Shown: positions 51,091 to 60,011 of the stretch, piece after piece
Numbering within the stretch: position 1 is the first letter of the stretch
Layout: every line of letters begins with the position of its first letter
Origin: Actinoplanes sp. N902-109
GTDB lineage: Bacteria > Actinomycetota > Actinomycetes > Mycobacteriales > Micromonosporaceae
NCBI RefSeq assembly: GCF_000389965.1
Contig: NC_021191.1
Coordinates: 6,139,501-6,203,500 of the forward strand
DNA: 64,000 nucleotides
Direction: 5' to 3'
Notes under the pieces: generated by a model
Databases searched by the model: none
The model's input: only the letters and a program-made list of their open reading frames with translations
What the model was told of the DNA's origin: nothing
Program-made: the position numbers and the translations under genes

Positions 51091-51483
51091 TCAGTCGTCC
51101 ATGATCAAATTCGCCAGGTCGAACATCTCCAGAATCTGGCGAGTCATGCCTCGGGCGCCGCGCAGACTCAGCGTGTGCCCGGTGGCCGACGCACACCGGC
51201 GCGCCGCGAGCAGGGCGGTCGTGCCCGCCGCGCCGAAGAAGGTCACCTTGTTGAGATCGCACACCACGAACGGCCAGCTCTGCAGGGCCCGCAGCAATCC
51301 GGCCTGGAGCAGCGGCGCGGTGTCCAGGTCGACATCGCCCTCCACGGTCACGACGGCAGCCGGGGTGGCGGTGCCGGCGGCGCGGCGGGAGACCGTGGCG
51401 AGCCAGGTGCCGTCGTAACCGGTCACCGAGGCGGAGAACTCGCCGGGCGGTCCTTCGATCCAGGTGGGAAGAGGCCGAGGCAT
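51091..51483 (-). CDS. STAS-domain protein (anti-sigma-antagonist-like) lacking the phospho-Ser
   Basis: A 130-residue STAS protein (VVTVEGDVDLDTAPLLQAGLLRAL, FVVCDLNKVTFFGAAGTTALLAA). In regulated antagonists the conserved segment is D-S-S-G, with Ser as phosphorylation site. Here it reads G-A-A-G, so the switch Ser is absent and it may act constitutively or bind a ligand instead. ATG 51483 with AGGAG nine bases upstream. Divergent from the GAF-ANTAR gene at 51617 across about 130 bases. Confidence 0.85.
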   Translation of the reverse strand: MPRPLPTWIEGPPGEFSASVTGYDGTWLATVSRRAAGTATPAAVVTVEGDVDLDTAPLLQAGLLRALQSWPFVVCDLNKVTFFGAAGTTALLAARRCASATGHTLSLRGARGMTRQILEMFDLANLIMDD

Positions 51484-51616
51484 GGGCACACACTCCTGTC
51501 GTTGTGAAAACACGACGGGCACCCGTTTTGACCCAGCACCACACTATTACCCACGGCGCGATCCGCCAATCGGACACCGCGGGTGAGTTGCCGTCAGCTG
51601 GGGTACAAAGGACGAC

Positions 51617-52306
51617 ATGGATCCCACGGCGGCCTTCCGCGAGCTCGGCCAGATCAAGCTGGGCGAGACGGACCTCAAAGGAGTCCTCGACCGGATCGCC
51701 CGCCTCGCCAAGCAGACCGTCCCGGGAGCCGACGAGGTCTCCGTGACGCTGATCCCCGAGCGCGGCCCTTACACGATCTCCTGGACCGGCCAGCCCGCCC
51801 TCGAGGTCGACGAGCAGCAATACCGGGACGGCTCCGGCCCGTGCCTGGAGGCCGCCATGGGCAAGGCCACCCTGGCCATCCACGAGGTCGCGGGGGAAAC
51901 CCGCTGGCCCGCCTGGGCCGAGCATGCCTGGTCCCGCGGGGTGCGCAGCTCGGCCTCGGTCGGCATGCCCATCCACGACAACGTCTCCGGCGGCCTCAAC
52001 GTCTACTCCCGTGCGGTCGATGCCTTCGACGACGAGTCGCTGACCCTGCTCGAGACCTTCGCCGGCTACGCCGCCGTGGCCCTGGCCAACGCCCACCTGT
52101 ACGACACCACGACCACCCTCGCCCAGCACATGCAGGCAGCCATGGAGTCCCGCGCGGTCATCGAACAGGCCAAGGGCATCATCATGGGCGAACGCCGCTG
52201 CAGCCCGGACGAGGCCTTCACCATCCTGGCCAAGCTCTCCCAGGACTCCAACCGCAAGCTCCGCGACGTCGCCGTCGCCCTGGTCAACCGCGCCCAGCGG
52301 CCCTGA
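51617..52306 (+). CDS. GAF-ANTAR protein
   Basis: A 229-residue paralogue of the protein at 49504: GAF (VSVTLIPERGPYTISWTGQPAL, DGSGPCLEAAMGKATLAIHEV, VGMPIHDNVSGGLNVYS) and ANTAR (QAAMESRAVIEQAKGIIMGERRCSPDEAFTILAKLSQDSNRKLRDVAVALV), nearly identical to the twin over the ANTAR part. Convergent with the hybrid kinase, with only four bases between stops. Start ATG 51617; weak ribosome binding site (AAGGAC). Confidence 0.9.
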   Translation: MDPTAAFRELGQIKLGETDLKGVLDRIARLAKQTVPGADEVSVTLIPERGPYTISWTGQPALEVDEQQYRDGSGPCLEAAMGKATLAIHEVAGETRWPAWAEHAWSRGVRSSASVGMPIHDNVSGGLNVYSRAVDAFDDESLTLLETFAGYAAVALANAHLYDTTTTLAQHMQAAMESRAVIEQAKGIIMGERRCSPDEAFTILAKLSQDSNRKLRDVAVALVNRAQRP

Positions 52307-52310
52307 CCGG

Positions 52311-55300
52311 CTACAGCTTGCGTTCGATGACGACCAGGGTGCCGGTTGAGGTGGCGGTGACGCGGACGTCGCCGTAGGCGTTCATCAGGAGGGCGCCGCG
52401 GCCGCGGTCGAGGGGGGCCGGCCGGCCGCGCCAGCTGCCGTAGTCCTGCACGCTGATCCGGATCGCGTCGGGGCCGGTCTGCAGGCGCACGTCGACCTGG
52501 GGGCGGGTGGGTTGCTGGGCGTGCTCGACGGCGTTGTTGACCGCCTCGGTCGCGGCCAGTTGCAGGTCGCTGAGCAGGTCGTCGTCGACCGCGCCGGCCA
52601 GCGCGGCGCGCAGGTCGCGGCGCAGGGCCGAGGAGGCCGTCGGCACCAGCGGGTAGGTCCAGGTCCGGTCGATGTCGGCGCGGGTGGTGGTGGTCCGGGC
52701 CGGGCGCTGCGGTGGGTGCCGGCGCACGGCGATGGCGGCGATGTCGTCGGGTTGCGGCGGGGTGACGGCGGCCAGCGCGGCGGCGAGCAGATCGGTGGCG
52801 GGGGCGCCCAGGGCGGCCCGGCCGGCCCCACGGGCCAGCAGCCGCGCGACCCCGGCGTCGACCGGCTGGTCCCGGGTCTCCACCAGGCCGTCGGTGAAGA
52901 ACAGCAGATAGTCACCCTCGTCCAGGGTCACGCTGTTCTCCGGGTACGTCGCCCCGGTGATCCCCAGCGGCGGCCCGACGGCACTGGGCAGCCACACCGG
53001 ATCGTGCCCGGCCGACCAGCGGGCGGGGGCCAGATGCCCGGCGGAGCTCCAGGTGAGCCGGCCGGTGGCCGGGGTCAGCCGGGCCACCAGCACGGTGGCG
53101 AAGTATGCGCTGTTCAGCCGGTCGAGCATCGCCACGATCCGGGCCAGCAGCCGGTGCGGGGCGGGACCCTCGACGGCGTACGCGCGCACCGCGTTGCGCA
53201 GCTGGGCGGCGGTGACCGCGGCACCGAGGCCGTGACCCGCGACGTCGCCGATGGCCAGCAGCACGTCGCCGCCGGGCAGCGGCACCACGTCGTACCAGTC
53301 GCCGCCGACCTGCCCGGTGGCCGGCTGGTAACGCCCGCCGAGGTCCCAGCCGGGCAGCTCGGGCAGGCTCTCCGGAAGCAGGCTCTGCTGCATCGTGATG
53401 GCGATCTGGCGTTCGTGGTCGAGTTCCCAGCGGCTCTCGGCGAGCGAGGCGAGCATCGCGGCCACCGGCGCGAGCTGGGCCGCGGCATGGGCCGACGGTG
53501 GCTCGCCGAGCAGCACGGTGAGGGTGCCCAGCGGGTCGCCGGTCCGGCTGCGGATCGGCACGTGCAGCTGCTCGGTGGTGGTCACCTGCTGCTTGCCCGG
53601 CGGCACCGGGGTGCTGAACAGCAGCCCGCCGGTCAGCTCGGCGATCGCCTGAATGCCGTCGACCAGCGCGCGGGCCTGTTCGACGGTGGCGTACAGGGCA
53701 TCCTCGAGGGCGCGCCCGGAGGCGATGACCGCGCTGGTGGCCGAACCGGTCAGCCGGCGGCCGGGCCCGCGGCCGGGGTGCAGGTTGGCCCGCACCCGGG
53801 CGATCAGGTCGGCCGCGGTGAAGGGCTTGACCACGTAGTCGTCGGCGCCGGCGTCGAGGCCCGCGACCCCGGACTCGCCCCCGGCCCGTGCCGACAGCAC
53901 CACGACCGGCAGGGCCCGGGTCGCCTCGTCCCGGCGCAACGCGCGGACCAGGGCGAAGCCGTCGAGCCGCGGCATCATCACGTCGGTCAGCAGCAGGTCC
54001 GGCGGGCGGCGGCGGACAGCATCGAGGGCGGCCTGGCCGTCGGCGACCGTCTCGGCCTGCCAGCCCTGGTCGGTGAGCAGCCGGGACAGGTACGCCCGCA
54101 TGTCGGCGTTGTCGTCGACAACCAGGATGCGTACGTCGGAGGGTTTCGCCGGCGCCGGGACCGCCGGTTCGGTCAGCCAGCCCATCGCCTCCTCGGCGAG
54201 CGCGTGGGCGGTGGCACCGGGCACACCCTCGCCGGTGGCTTCGCCGGTCGGCGTGATCACCGCCCAGGGCAGCTCGACGGTGAACACCGTGCCGGTGCCG
54301 GGCGCGCTGGTCACGGCGACGTCGCCGCCGAGCAGCCGGCTGAGCTCGCGGACCAGGGCCAGGCCGATGCCGCTGCCCTCGTGGCTGCGCGCCTGCACGC
54401 CCTGCACCCGGTGGAACCGGTCGAACAGCTGCGGCAGCTCGTCAGCGCTGATGCCGATGCCGGTGTCCGACACCCGCAGCCGTACCCGCCGCTCGTCGCT
54501 GTCCAGAGTCACCCGGATCTCGCCGACGAAGGTGAACTTGAGCGCGTTGGAGAGCAGGTTGGTGACGATCGTCTCCCAGGTGGCCGGGTCGATCGCGGTG
54601 GGCCGGGGCAGCGCCGGGCAGTCGACGACCAGCCGCAGCGACGCGCGTTCCACCGCCGAACGGAAGACCCCGGCCAGGTCCGCGGTGAGCCGGGCCAGGT
54701 CGACCCGGCGCGGCGTGGTGCCGGCCCGCCCGGCCTCCAGGCTGGAGAACGTCATCAGGTTGTTGACCAGCGTCAGCAGCCGGGTGGCGTTGCGCCGGGC
54801 GGTGTCCAGGCGCTCACGCTGACGCTCCCCCAGCGGCTCGTCCGGGTCGGCCAGCGCCTCGGCGAGCGGTCCCAGCATCAGCGTCAACGGGGTGCGGAAC
54901 TCATGGCTGACATTGGTGAAGAAGGCCGTCTTGACCCGGTCCAGCTCGGCGAGGGCCTCGGCCCGGCGGCGTTCCTCCTCGTACGCGAGAGCGTTGCGCA
55001 CCGCGACCGCCACCTGCTGAGCGAGCAGGTCGAAGAAGGAGCGGTAGCTGTCGTCCAGCGCCCGGCTCGGGCTGACCCCGGCCAGCAGCACGCCGAGGGG
55101 TTGGGCCCGGTCGGCGGCCAGCAGCGGGACGGCGACCGCGGTCCGCACCGGCAGCTGCCACGGGCCACCGGTGACGCCGAGCGTCTCCGGCACCGCCCAG
55201 CCGTCGCCGAGGTCACCGGCGAGCTCGGCGGGCAGCGCGCCGGTGCCGGTCGCCGCGACCCGCCTGAGGGTGGTGCCGTCGCGCAGGTAGATCCCGGCGA

Positions 55301-55886
55301 ACGGGACGTCGAGCGGGTGTTCCGCGATCGCGTCGGCCACCCGTACGCAGGTCCGCTCGACCCCGGCGGTCTCGTCCCCGGCCCGGACCGACAGCTCGCG
55401 CAGCAGGCGCAGCCGCCGCTCCCCCACGACCTGCTCGGTGACCTCGCTGCAGACGGTGAGCACGCCCACCGTACGGCCGTCGTCGTCGCGGGCCGGGGCG
55501 TGCGAGACGCTGAAGTAGGCCTCCTCGCGGTAGCCGGCCCGTTCGAGCATGAGCTGCAGGGCGGGCACCCAGCTGGCCACGCCGGTCGCCATGGCCTCGG
55601 TGATCAGCGGTTCCAGCACGGCCCAGCCGGCCTCGAGGGTGACCCGCACGTCCCCGCCCATCGCCGCCGGGTGCTGGTCGCCGATCAGCGCCGAGTAGGC
55701 GTCGTTGTAGAGCTGGGTGTACTGCGGCCCCCACAGCAGCAGCATCGGGTAGCGCGACGACAAGACGATGCGTACGGCGGCGCGCAGGCTCTGCGGCCAT
55801 TGCCCGACCGCACCCAGCGGCGTCCGGGCCCAGTCGAGCCCAGCCATCAGCCGCCCGGCCTCCCCGCCGCCCGCGAACAGCTCCAC
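52311..55886 (-). CDS. Hybrid histidine kinase - receiver - SpoIIE phosphatase - HATPase protein
   Basis: A 1191-residue signalling protein: PAS-like region (1-150), GAF (about 165-300), HisKA with phospho-His in NVSHEFRTPLTLML, HATPase (LSNALKFT, DTGIGISADELPQLF, GIGLALVRELSRLLGG), receiver (ILVVDDNADM and phospho-Asp in LLLTDVMMPRLDGF), a second GAF-like region, PP2C SpoIIE (GGDWYDVVPLPGGDVLLAIGDVAGHG, FTDGLVE) and a C-terminal RsbW-like kinase (ATEAVNNAVEHAQ). Both a phosphorelay and a partner-switch output reside in one chain, natural partners for the STAS protein nearby. GTG 55886 with GGGGGA upstream. Confidence 0.93.
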   Translation of the reverse strand: MELFAGGGEAGRLMAGLDWARTPLGAVGQWPQSLRAAVRIVLSSRYPMLLLWGPQYTQLYNDAYSALIGDQHPAAMGGDVRVTLEAGWAVLEPLITEAMATGVASWVPALQLMLERAGYREEAYFSVSHAPARDDDGRTVGVLTVCSEVTEQVVGERRLRLLRELSVRAGDETAGVERTCVRVADAIAEHPLDVPFAGIYLRDGTTLRRVAATGTGALPAELAGDLGDGWAVPETLGVTGGPWQLPVRTAVAVPLLAADRAQPLGVLLAGVSPSRALDDSYRSFFDLLAQQVAVAVRNALAYEEERRRAEALAELDRVKTAFFTNVSHEFRTPLTLMLGPLAEALADPDEPLGERQRERLDTARRNATRLLTLVNNLMTFSSLEAGRAGTTPRRVDLARLTADLAGVFRSAVERASLRLVVDCPALPRPTAIDPATWETIVTNLLSNALKFTFVGEIRVTLDSDERRVRLRVSDTGIGISADELPQLFDRFHRVQGVQARSHEGSGIGLALVRELSRLLGGDVAVTSAPGTGTVFTVELPWAVITPTGEATGEGVPGATAHALAEEAMGWLTEPAVPAPAKPSDVRILVVDDNADMRAYLSRLLTDQGWQAETVADGQAALDAVRRRPPDLLLTDVMMPRLDGFALVRALRRDEATRALPVVVLSARAGGESGVAGLDAGADDYVVKPFTAADLIARVRANLHPGRGPGRRLTGSATSAVIASGRALEDALYATVEQARALVDGIQAIAELTGGLLFSTPVPPGKQQVTTTEQLHVPIRSRTGDPLGTLTVLLGEPPSAHAAAQLAPVAAMLASLAESRWELDHERQIAITMQQSLLPESLPELPGWDLGGRYQPATGQVGGDWYDVVPLPGGDVLLAIGDVAGHGLGAAVTAAQLRNAVRAYAVEGPAPHRLLARIVAMLDRLNSAYFATVLVARLTPATGRLTWSSAGHLAPARWSAGHDPVWLPSAVGPPLGITGATYPENSVTLDEGDYLLFFTDGLVETRDQPVDAGVARLLARGAGRAALGAPATDLLAAALAAVTPPQPDDIAAIAVRRHPPQRPARTTTTRADIDRTWTYPLVPTASSALRRDLRAALAGAVDDDLLSDLQLAATEAVNNAVEHAQQPTRPQVDVRLQTGPDAIRISVQDYGSWRGRPAPLDRGRGALLMNAYGDVRVTATSTGTLVVIERKL

Positions 55887-55988
55887 CGGTCCCCCGTCAT
55901 CACGTCAAGAGAGCAGGGTCTTACCCCCGCATCGCCGAACCCATGCCTGCCCGCACAGCAGATCACACGACCCGGGTAGGTTGATCGC

Positions 55989-56732
55989 ATGCGGTATGCG
56001 GCGGTCGGGGACAGTTTCACCGAGGGGCTGGGCGACGAACTGCCCGACGGCTCCCAGCGCGGCTGGGCGGACCTGGTGGCCGCCGGCCTGCCGGACCCCG
56101 ACGTGCGGTACGCCAACTTCGCGGTGCGCGGCCGGTTGCTGCGGCCCATCGTCGAGGAGCAGATCGAGGCGGCGCTGGCCCTCGACCCGGCACCCACGGT
56201 GATGACGTTCAACGGCGGCGGCAACGACATGATGCGCCCGGGCACCGACCTGGCCGGGCTGCTGGCGCTGATCGAGCGGGGCATCCGGCGCTGCGTCGAG
56301 GCCGGGGTGCGGCTGGTCGTGGTGGCCGGCCCCAACCCGTCGCAGCGGTTGCCGTTCGGCGGGTCCATCGACCGCAAGGGCGAGATCCTCACCGTGGAGA
56401 CGCAGAAGCTGGCGGCCGGGCACGGCGTCGAGTTCGCCGACGTCTTCCACGACCTCGAGATCCGCAAGGCGCCCTACTGGTCGCCCGACCGGCTGCACCT
56501 CAACGCGGCGGGCCACCGGCGGGCGGCCGGGCTGGTGCTGACCGCGATGGGCTACGCCTCGGCCGCGCACGTGGTGGATCCGGGCCCGGCCGAGAGCCGG
56601 CGCATCCTCGACGAGGCCCGGTACTACCGTGAGCATGTGCTGCCGTGGGTGCAGCGCCGGTTGCGCGGCCGGTCCTCCGGGGACGACCGCACCGGCAAGT
56701 ACCTGGCGTGGACGGCGGTCAAGGCTGGTTGA
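55989..56732 (+). CDS. SGNH/GDSL hydrolase
   Basis: A 247-residue serine esterase of the SGNH family. Block I MRYAAVGDSFTEGLGDELPDG (nucleophile Ser), block II Gly (NFAVRGRLL), block III GGGNDMM, and block V SPDRLHLNAAGHRRAA (Asp and His). No signal peptide, so cytoplasmic. Divergent from the hybrid kinase, and its last 14 bases overlap the convergent permease gene. Substrate unknown (short acyl ester). Confidence 0.9.
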   Translation: MRYAAVGDSFTEGLGDELPDGSQRGWADLVAAGLPDPDVRYANFAVRGRLLRPIVEEQIEAALALDPAPTVMTFNGGGNDMMRPGTDLAGLLALIERGIRRCVEAGVRLVVVAGPNPSQRLPFGGSIDRKGEILTVETQKLAAGHGVEFADVFHDLEIRKAPYWSPDRLHLNAAGHRRAAGLVLTAMGYASAAHVVDPGPAESRRILDEARYYREHVLPWVQRRLRGRSSGDDRTGKYLAWTAVKAG

Positions 56733-58134
56733 GGTTGCTGTGCCTGCGGCCGTATGCGGCGTACAGGATCAGCCCGAGCACGAACCAGACCGCGAAGCGC
56801 AGCCAGGTCACCGGGGCGAGGAACGTGATCAGCCAGATCGAGAAGACCACGCCGAGCGCCGGGATCACCGGCATGAGCGGCAACCGGAACGTGCGCGGCA
56901 CCTCCGGGCGGCGATAGCGCAGCACGATCACGGCGACGCACACCACCACGAAGGCCAGCAGGATGCCGATGTTGGTCAGCTCGGCGGCCTCGCGGATCGG
57001 CAGGAAACCGGCGATCACCGCCGACGCGGCCCCGACGATCCAGGTGACCCGGGTGGGCACGTGCCGGGTCGGGTGCAGCTTGGCGAACCAGCCCGGCAGC
57101 AGACCGTCGCGGCTCATCGAGTACCACACCCGGGTCACGCCGAGCATGAACGTGAACATCACGGTGAGGATGCCGATGATCGCCCCGACGGCGATGACGT
57201 CGGCCAGCCCGGACAGCCCGACCGCGGCGAACGCCGATGAGAAGCCGCTGGTCGGATTGATGTCGCGGTAGTTCTGCATGCCGGTGAGCACCAGCGTGGC
57301 GGCGACGTAGAGCACCATCGAGATCGCCAGCGAGTAGATGATCGCCTTGGGCAGGTGCCGGCGCGCGTCCCGGGACTCCTCCGCGGCGGTGCTCATCGCG
57401 TCGTACCCGAACACCGCGAAGAACACCGTGGCCGCACCCGTGATCGACCCGCTGACGCCGAACGGGAAGAACGGGGAGTAGTTCTGCGACCGTACGTGGA
57501 AGACGCCGACGATCACGACCAGCAGGACCACCGCGACCTTGATCGCGACCACCGCGGTCTCGGCCCGGGCCGCGGCCCGGATACCCCGATTCAGCAGGTA
57601 CGCGATGAGCAGGCACAACAGCACAGCGAACAGATCGATCACGTGGCCGTCCCCGGTGCCCGGCGCCCCCAGCATCCAGGCCGGCAGGTGCACCCCCAGC
57701 TCGCCCATGAGGAACGAGAAGTACCCGGAGATCCCGATGGCCACCACCGCCACGATCGCGGTGTACTCCAGCAGCAGGTCCCACCCGATGAACCAGCCCA
57801 CTATCTCGCCGAGCACCACGTACCCGTACGTGTAGGCGGATCCCGCCCGGGGAATCATCCCCGCGAACTCCGCATAGGACAGCGCGGCGGCGGCGCTGGC
57901 CAGCCCGGCGATCAGGAACGAGACCAGCACGGCGGGCCCGGCGGTCTCATGCGCCACCGCCCCGGCCAGCGCGAAGATGCCGGCCCCGATGATCCCCCCG
58001 ATCCCGATCGCGGTCAGCTGCCACAACCCCAGCGTGCGGGCCAGCCCACCGGCCCGCTCGTCATCGATGTCCTCGATGGGCTTGCGCCGGAAGATCCCCG
58101 ACCCCTGCCCGAACCGCCCCGGTGTCGTCGTCAT
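56719..58134 (-). CDS. Amino acid permease (APC superfamily)
   Basis: A 471-residue transporter with 12 predicted helices. The start RTLGLWQLTAIGIGGIIGAGIFALAG is the APC substrate/Na-binding signature of cationic amino acid transporters. FAVFGYDAMSTAAEESRDARRHLPKAI and NIGILLAFVVVCVAVIVLRYRRPEVPRTFRLP follow. The pattern is close to the CAT/YfnA-like subfamily. ATG 58134. No neighbouring amino acid catabolic gene, so the cargo is unknown. Confidence 0.92.
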   Translation of the reverse strand: MTTTPGRFGQGSGIFRRKPIEDIDDERAGGLARTLGLWQLTAIGIGGIIGAGIFALAGAVAHETAGPAVLVSFLIAGLASAAAALSYAEFAGMIPRAGSAYTYGYVVLGEIVGWFIGWDLLLEYTAIVAVVAIGISGYFSFLMGELGVHLPAWMLGAPGTGDGHVIDLFAVLLCLLIAYLLNRGIRAAARAETAVVAIKVAVVLLVVIVGVFHVRSQNYSPFFPFGVSGSITGAATVFFAVFGYDAMSTAAEESRDARRHLPKAIIYSLAISMVLYVAATLVLTGMQNYRDINPTSGFSSAFAAVGLSGLADVIAVGAIIGILTVMFTFMLGVTRVWYSMSRDGLLPGWFAKLHPTRHVPTRVTWIVGAASAVIAGFLPIREAAELTNIGILLAFVVVCVAVIVLRYRRPEVPRTFRLPLMPVIPALGVVFSIWLITFLAPVTWLRFAVWFVLGLILYAAYGRRHSNLNQP

Positions 58135-58178
58135 GACAATGATCTATCACGTTCCATCCAAGATCGTTGATTCACCGG

Positions 58179-60011
58179 CTACCAGGAGTCGTACCATTCG
58201 CTCTCGGACATCGGCTCCGCGGCGGCCGCGGCGGTGGCGGCGCGCTGGATCTCGGCGAGGATGTCGTCGAGCAGGCCGCGCAGCGCGTGCATCAGCTGCA
58301 GCTGGATGGCGAACCAGCCCTCGGCGTCCTCCTCGGCCAGCGGCGACCGGTCGTCCTCGCGCACCATCCGCAGCCGGTGCAGCCGCTGGTCGTCGGCCAG
58401 CGCCGCGAGCCCGGCGGTCAGCCCGCGCGGCCGCTCGTCGAACAGCGCCTGGGCGGTGCCGATCCAGCCCTTGAGCTCGGTGCCGCTCTGCGCCACCGCC
58501 CCGAGCCCGGCGAGCTGGTCGACGTGCCGCTGCGGGCGCAGCACCATGAGGTGGGCGTGCGAGCCGGCGGCGGCCAGCCCGGCCGCGTACACCTCGCGCA
58601 GCTCCTCGGCCTGCCGGGCGAAGTCGGCCCGTCGCGCCGGATCGATGCCCAGCTCGCGGTGCGCGCGCCCGGCCAGGTCCGGTTGTACGGGCGGCGGGTC
58701 GGCGGCCCGCGCGGGCACGCCGATGCGCGTGGTGACGCCGCCGCCGAGCCCGCCGAAGTACTTCTCCAGCACGTCCAGGCCACCGATCCGGCTGGGGTCG
58801 CCGCCGCCGACCCGCACGAGATCGGCGAGCAGCCGGTGGTCGGGCACCATCCAGGGCTGCGGCGCCGCGCCGTTGCCCTCCCGGCTCCAGTACCTGCGGA
58901 ACGCCGCCTCGTCACTGATGCCGATCGCATGCAGCCGGATGCCGGCCGCCTGGTGCAGCTCGTCCATCAGCGACACCGGGTCGGTGCTGGCCGCCACCGC
59001 CTCACCGGTGGACTCGGCGCCCTTTGGATTCCAGTCCGCGCCGTCGCTGATCAGCACGATCAGCTGCTCGTTGCCGGGGACGCCGTGCCGGTGCAGCAGC
59101 TCGGAGGCGAAGTGCAGCGCCTTGCCGATGTCGGTGTTGCTACTGGCGGGCAACAGCCGGCCCACCTCCCGGCGGTAGTCGGCGGCCACCGCGGGCTCGC
59201 TGTCCGCGCTCATCTCGGCCATCCCCGACCCTGCCGGGAACACCACCGAGCAGTCGGTGGTGAACCGCACCAGCGCGATCCGGGACACCCGCCCGGCCGT
59301 GCTCAGCCGCGAGTCGAGCAGCCGCAGCAGGGCCTGCCGCTGGGCCTCGGAGCGCCGCATGGTCGACGCCCGGCCCGGCTGCCGGGACCGCCAGCTGTAC
59401 GGGTCCTCGCCGGTGACCGGGGGCACGTCGTCGATGCTCATGGACCCGCTGCAGTCGGCCAGCACGACGATGTCGGTGCCGGTCCGGCCGCTGCGGGCGT
59501 ACAGCATCAGCTCGGTGTCACGGCCGATGCGCAACAGACCGTGCAGCTCGTGCCCGTCGGGGCCGGTCGCCTCGCGCAGCCGGAACGGCATCCCGGCCAC
59601 GGTGAGCCAGGTCGACCCGGCCGGATCGCTGAACAGCACCCGCCCGGCGAGGTCGGCCGCGCTCAGCAGGGCCCGGGACGCCTCCTGCAGGTCGCCGTCG
59701 GTCATCGGTTCCAGCGTGATCCGGGTGGGCACCGCGGCCGGTTGCACGCTCAGGCTCCACGGCGTGCCGGGATCGTCGAGGCCCTGCTCGGCGGCCAGGT
59801 CGGCGCCGATCGCCAGCACCCCGGGCGGCAGTTCGGGCCGGCTGAACAGCTGCACCCCCAGCCGCTGCCCGCCCGAGCTGCCGACGGTCAGCAGCCCGGG
59901 GGCGTCGGCGGCGAGGTCCTGCCGGCTGACCACCAGCCGGCCGGCGCCGGCCAGTCCGGGTCCGGGTACGACGAGGAGCCGCTGGCGGCCGGGTGTCCAC
60001 GTGGCGGTCAC
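58179..60011 (-). CDS. vWA-domain protein with CDC48-N-like N-terminus
   Basis: A 610-residue protein. Residues 1-100 alternate strands and Gly/Pro turns in the manner of a CDC48-N double-psi barrel (VVSRQDLAADAPGLLTVGSS, GVQLFSRPELPPGVLAIG, SVQPAAVPTRITLEP), followed by a second beta domain. A full vWA domain has the MIDAS residues D186-x-S188-x-S190 (VVLADCSGSMS), Thr in SSNTDIGKAL and Asp in VLISDGADWN. The helical C-terminal third contains coiled-coil stretches. GTG 60011 overlaps the upstream stop. Last gene of the operon. The CDC48-N likeness is my inference from pattern. Confidence 0.8.
   Translation of the reverse strand: MTATWTPGRQRLLVVPGPGLAGAGRLVVSRQDLAADAPGLLTVGSSGGQRLGVQLFSRPELPPGVLAIGADLAAEQGLDDPGTPWSLSVQPAAVPTRITLEPMTDGDLQEASRALLSAADLAGRVLFSDPAGSTWLTVAGMPFRLREATGPDGHELHGLLRIGRDTELMLYARSGRTGTDIVVLADCSGSMSIDDVPPVTGEDPYSWRSRQPGRASTMRRSEAQRQALLRLLDSRLSTAGRVSRIALVRFTTDCSVVFPAGSGMAEMSADSEPAVAADYRREVGRLLPASSNTDIGKALHFASELLHRHGVPGNEQLIVLISDGADWNPKGAESTGEAVAASTDPVSLMDELHQAAGIRLHAIGISDEAAFRRYWSREGNGAAPQPWMVPDHRLLADLVRVGGGDPSRIGGLDVLEKYFGGLGGGVTTRIGVPARAADPPPVQPDLAGRAHRELGIDPARRADFARQAEELREVYAAGLAAAGSHAHLMVLRPQRHVDQLAGLGAVAQSGTELKGWIGTAQALFDERPRGLTAGLAALADDQRLHRLRMVREDDRSPLAEEDAEGWFAIQLQLMHALRGLLDDILAEIQRAATAAAAAEPMSESEWYDSW

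Noticed and set aside
52512..55979. A 1155-codon open frame on the + strand opposite the hybrid kinase
   Set aside because: It is low-complexity Gly/Arg/Pro-rich protein with no motif, as expected from the antisense of GC-rich coding sequence. The kinase on the - strand has complete domains.
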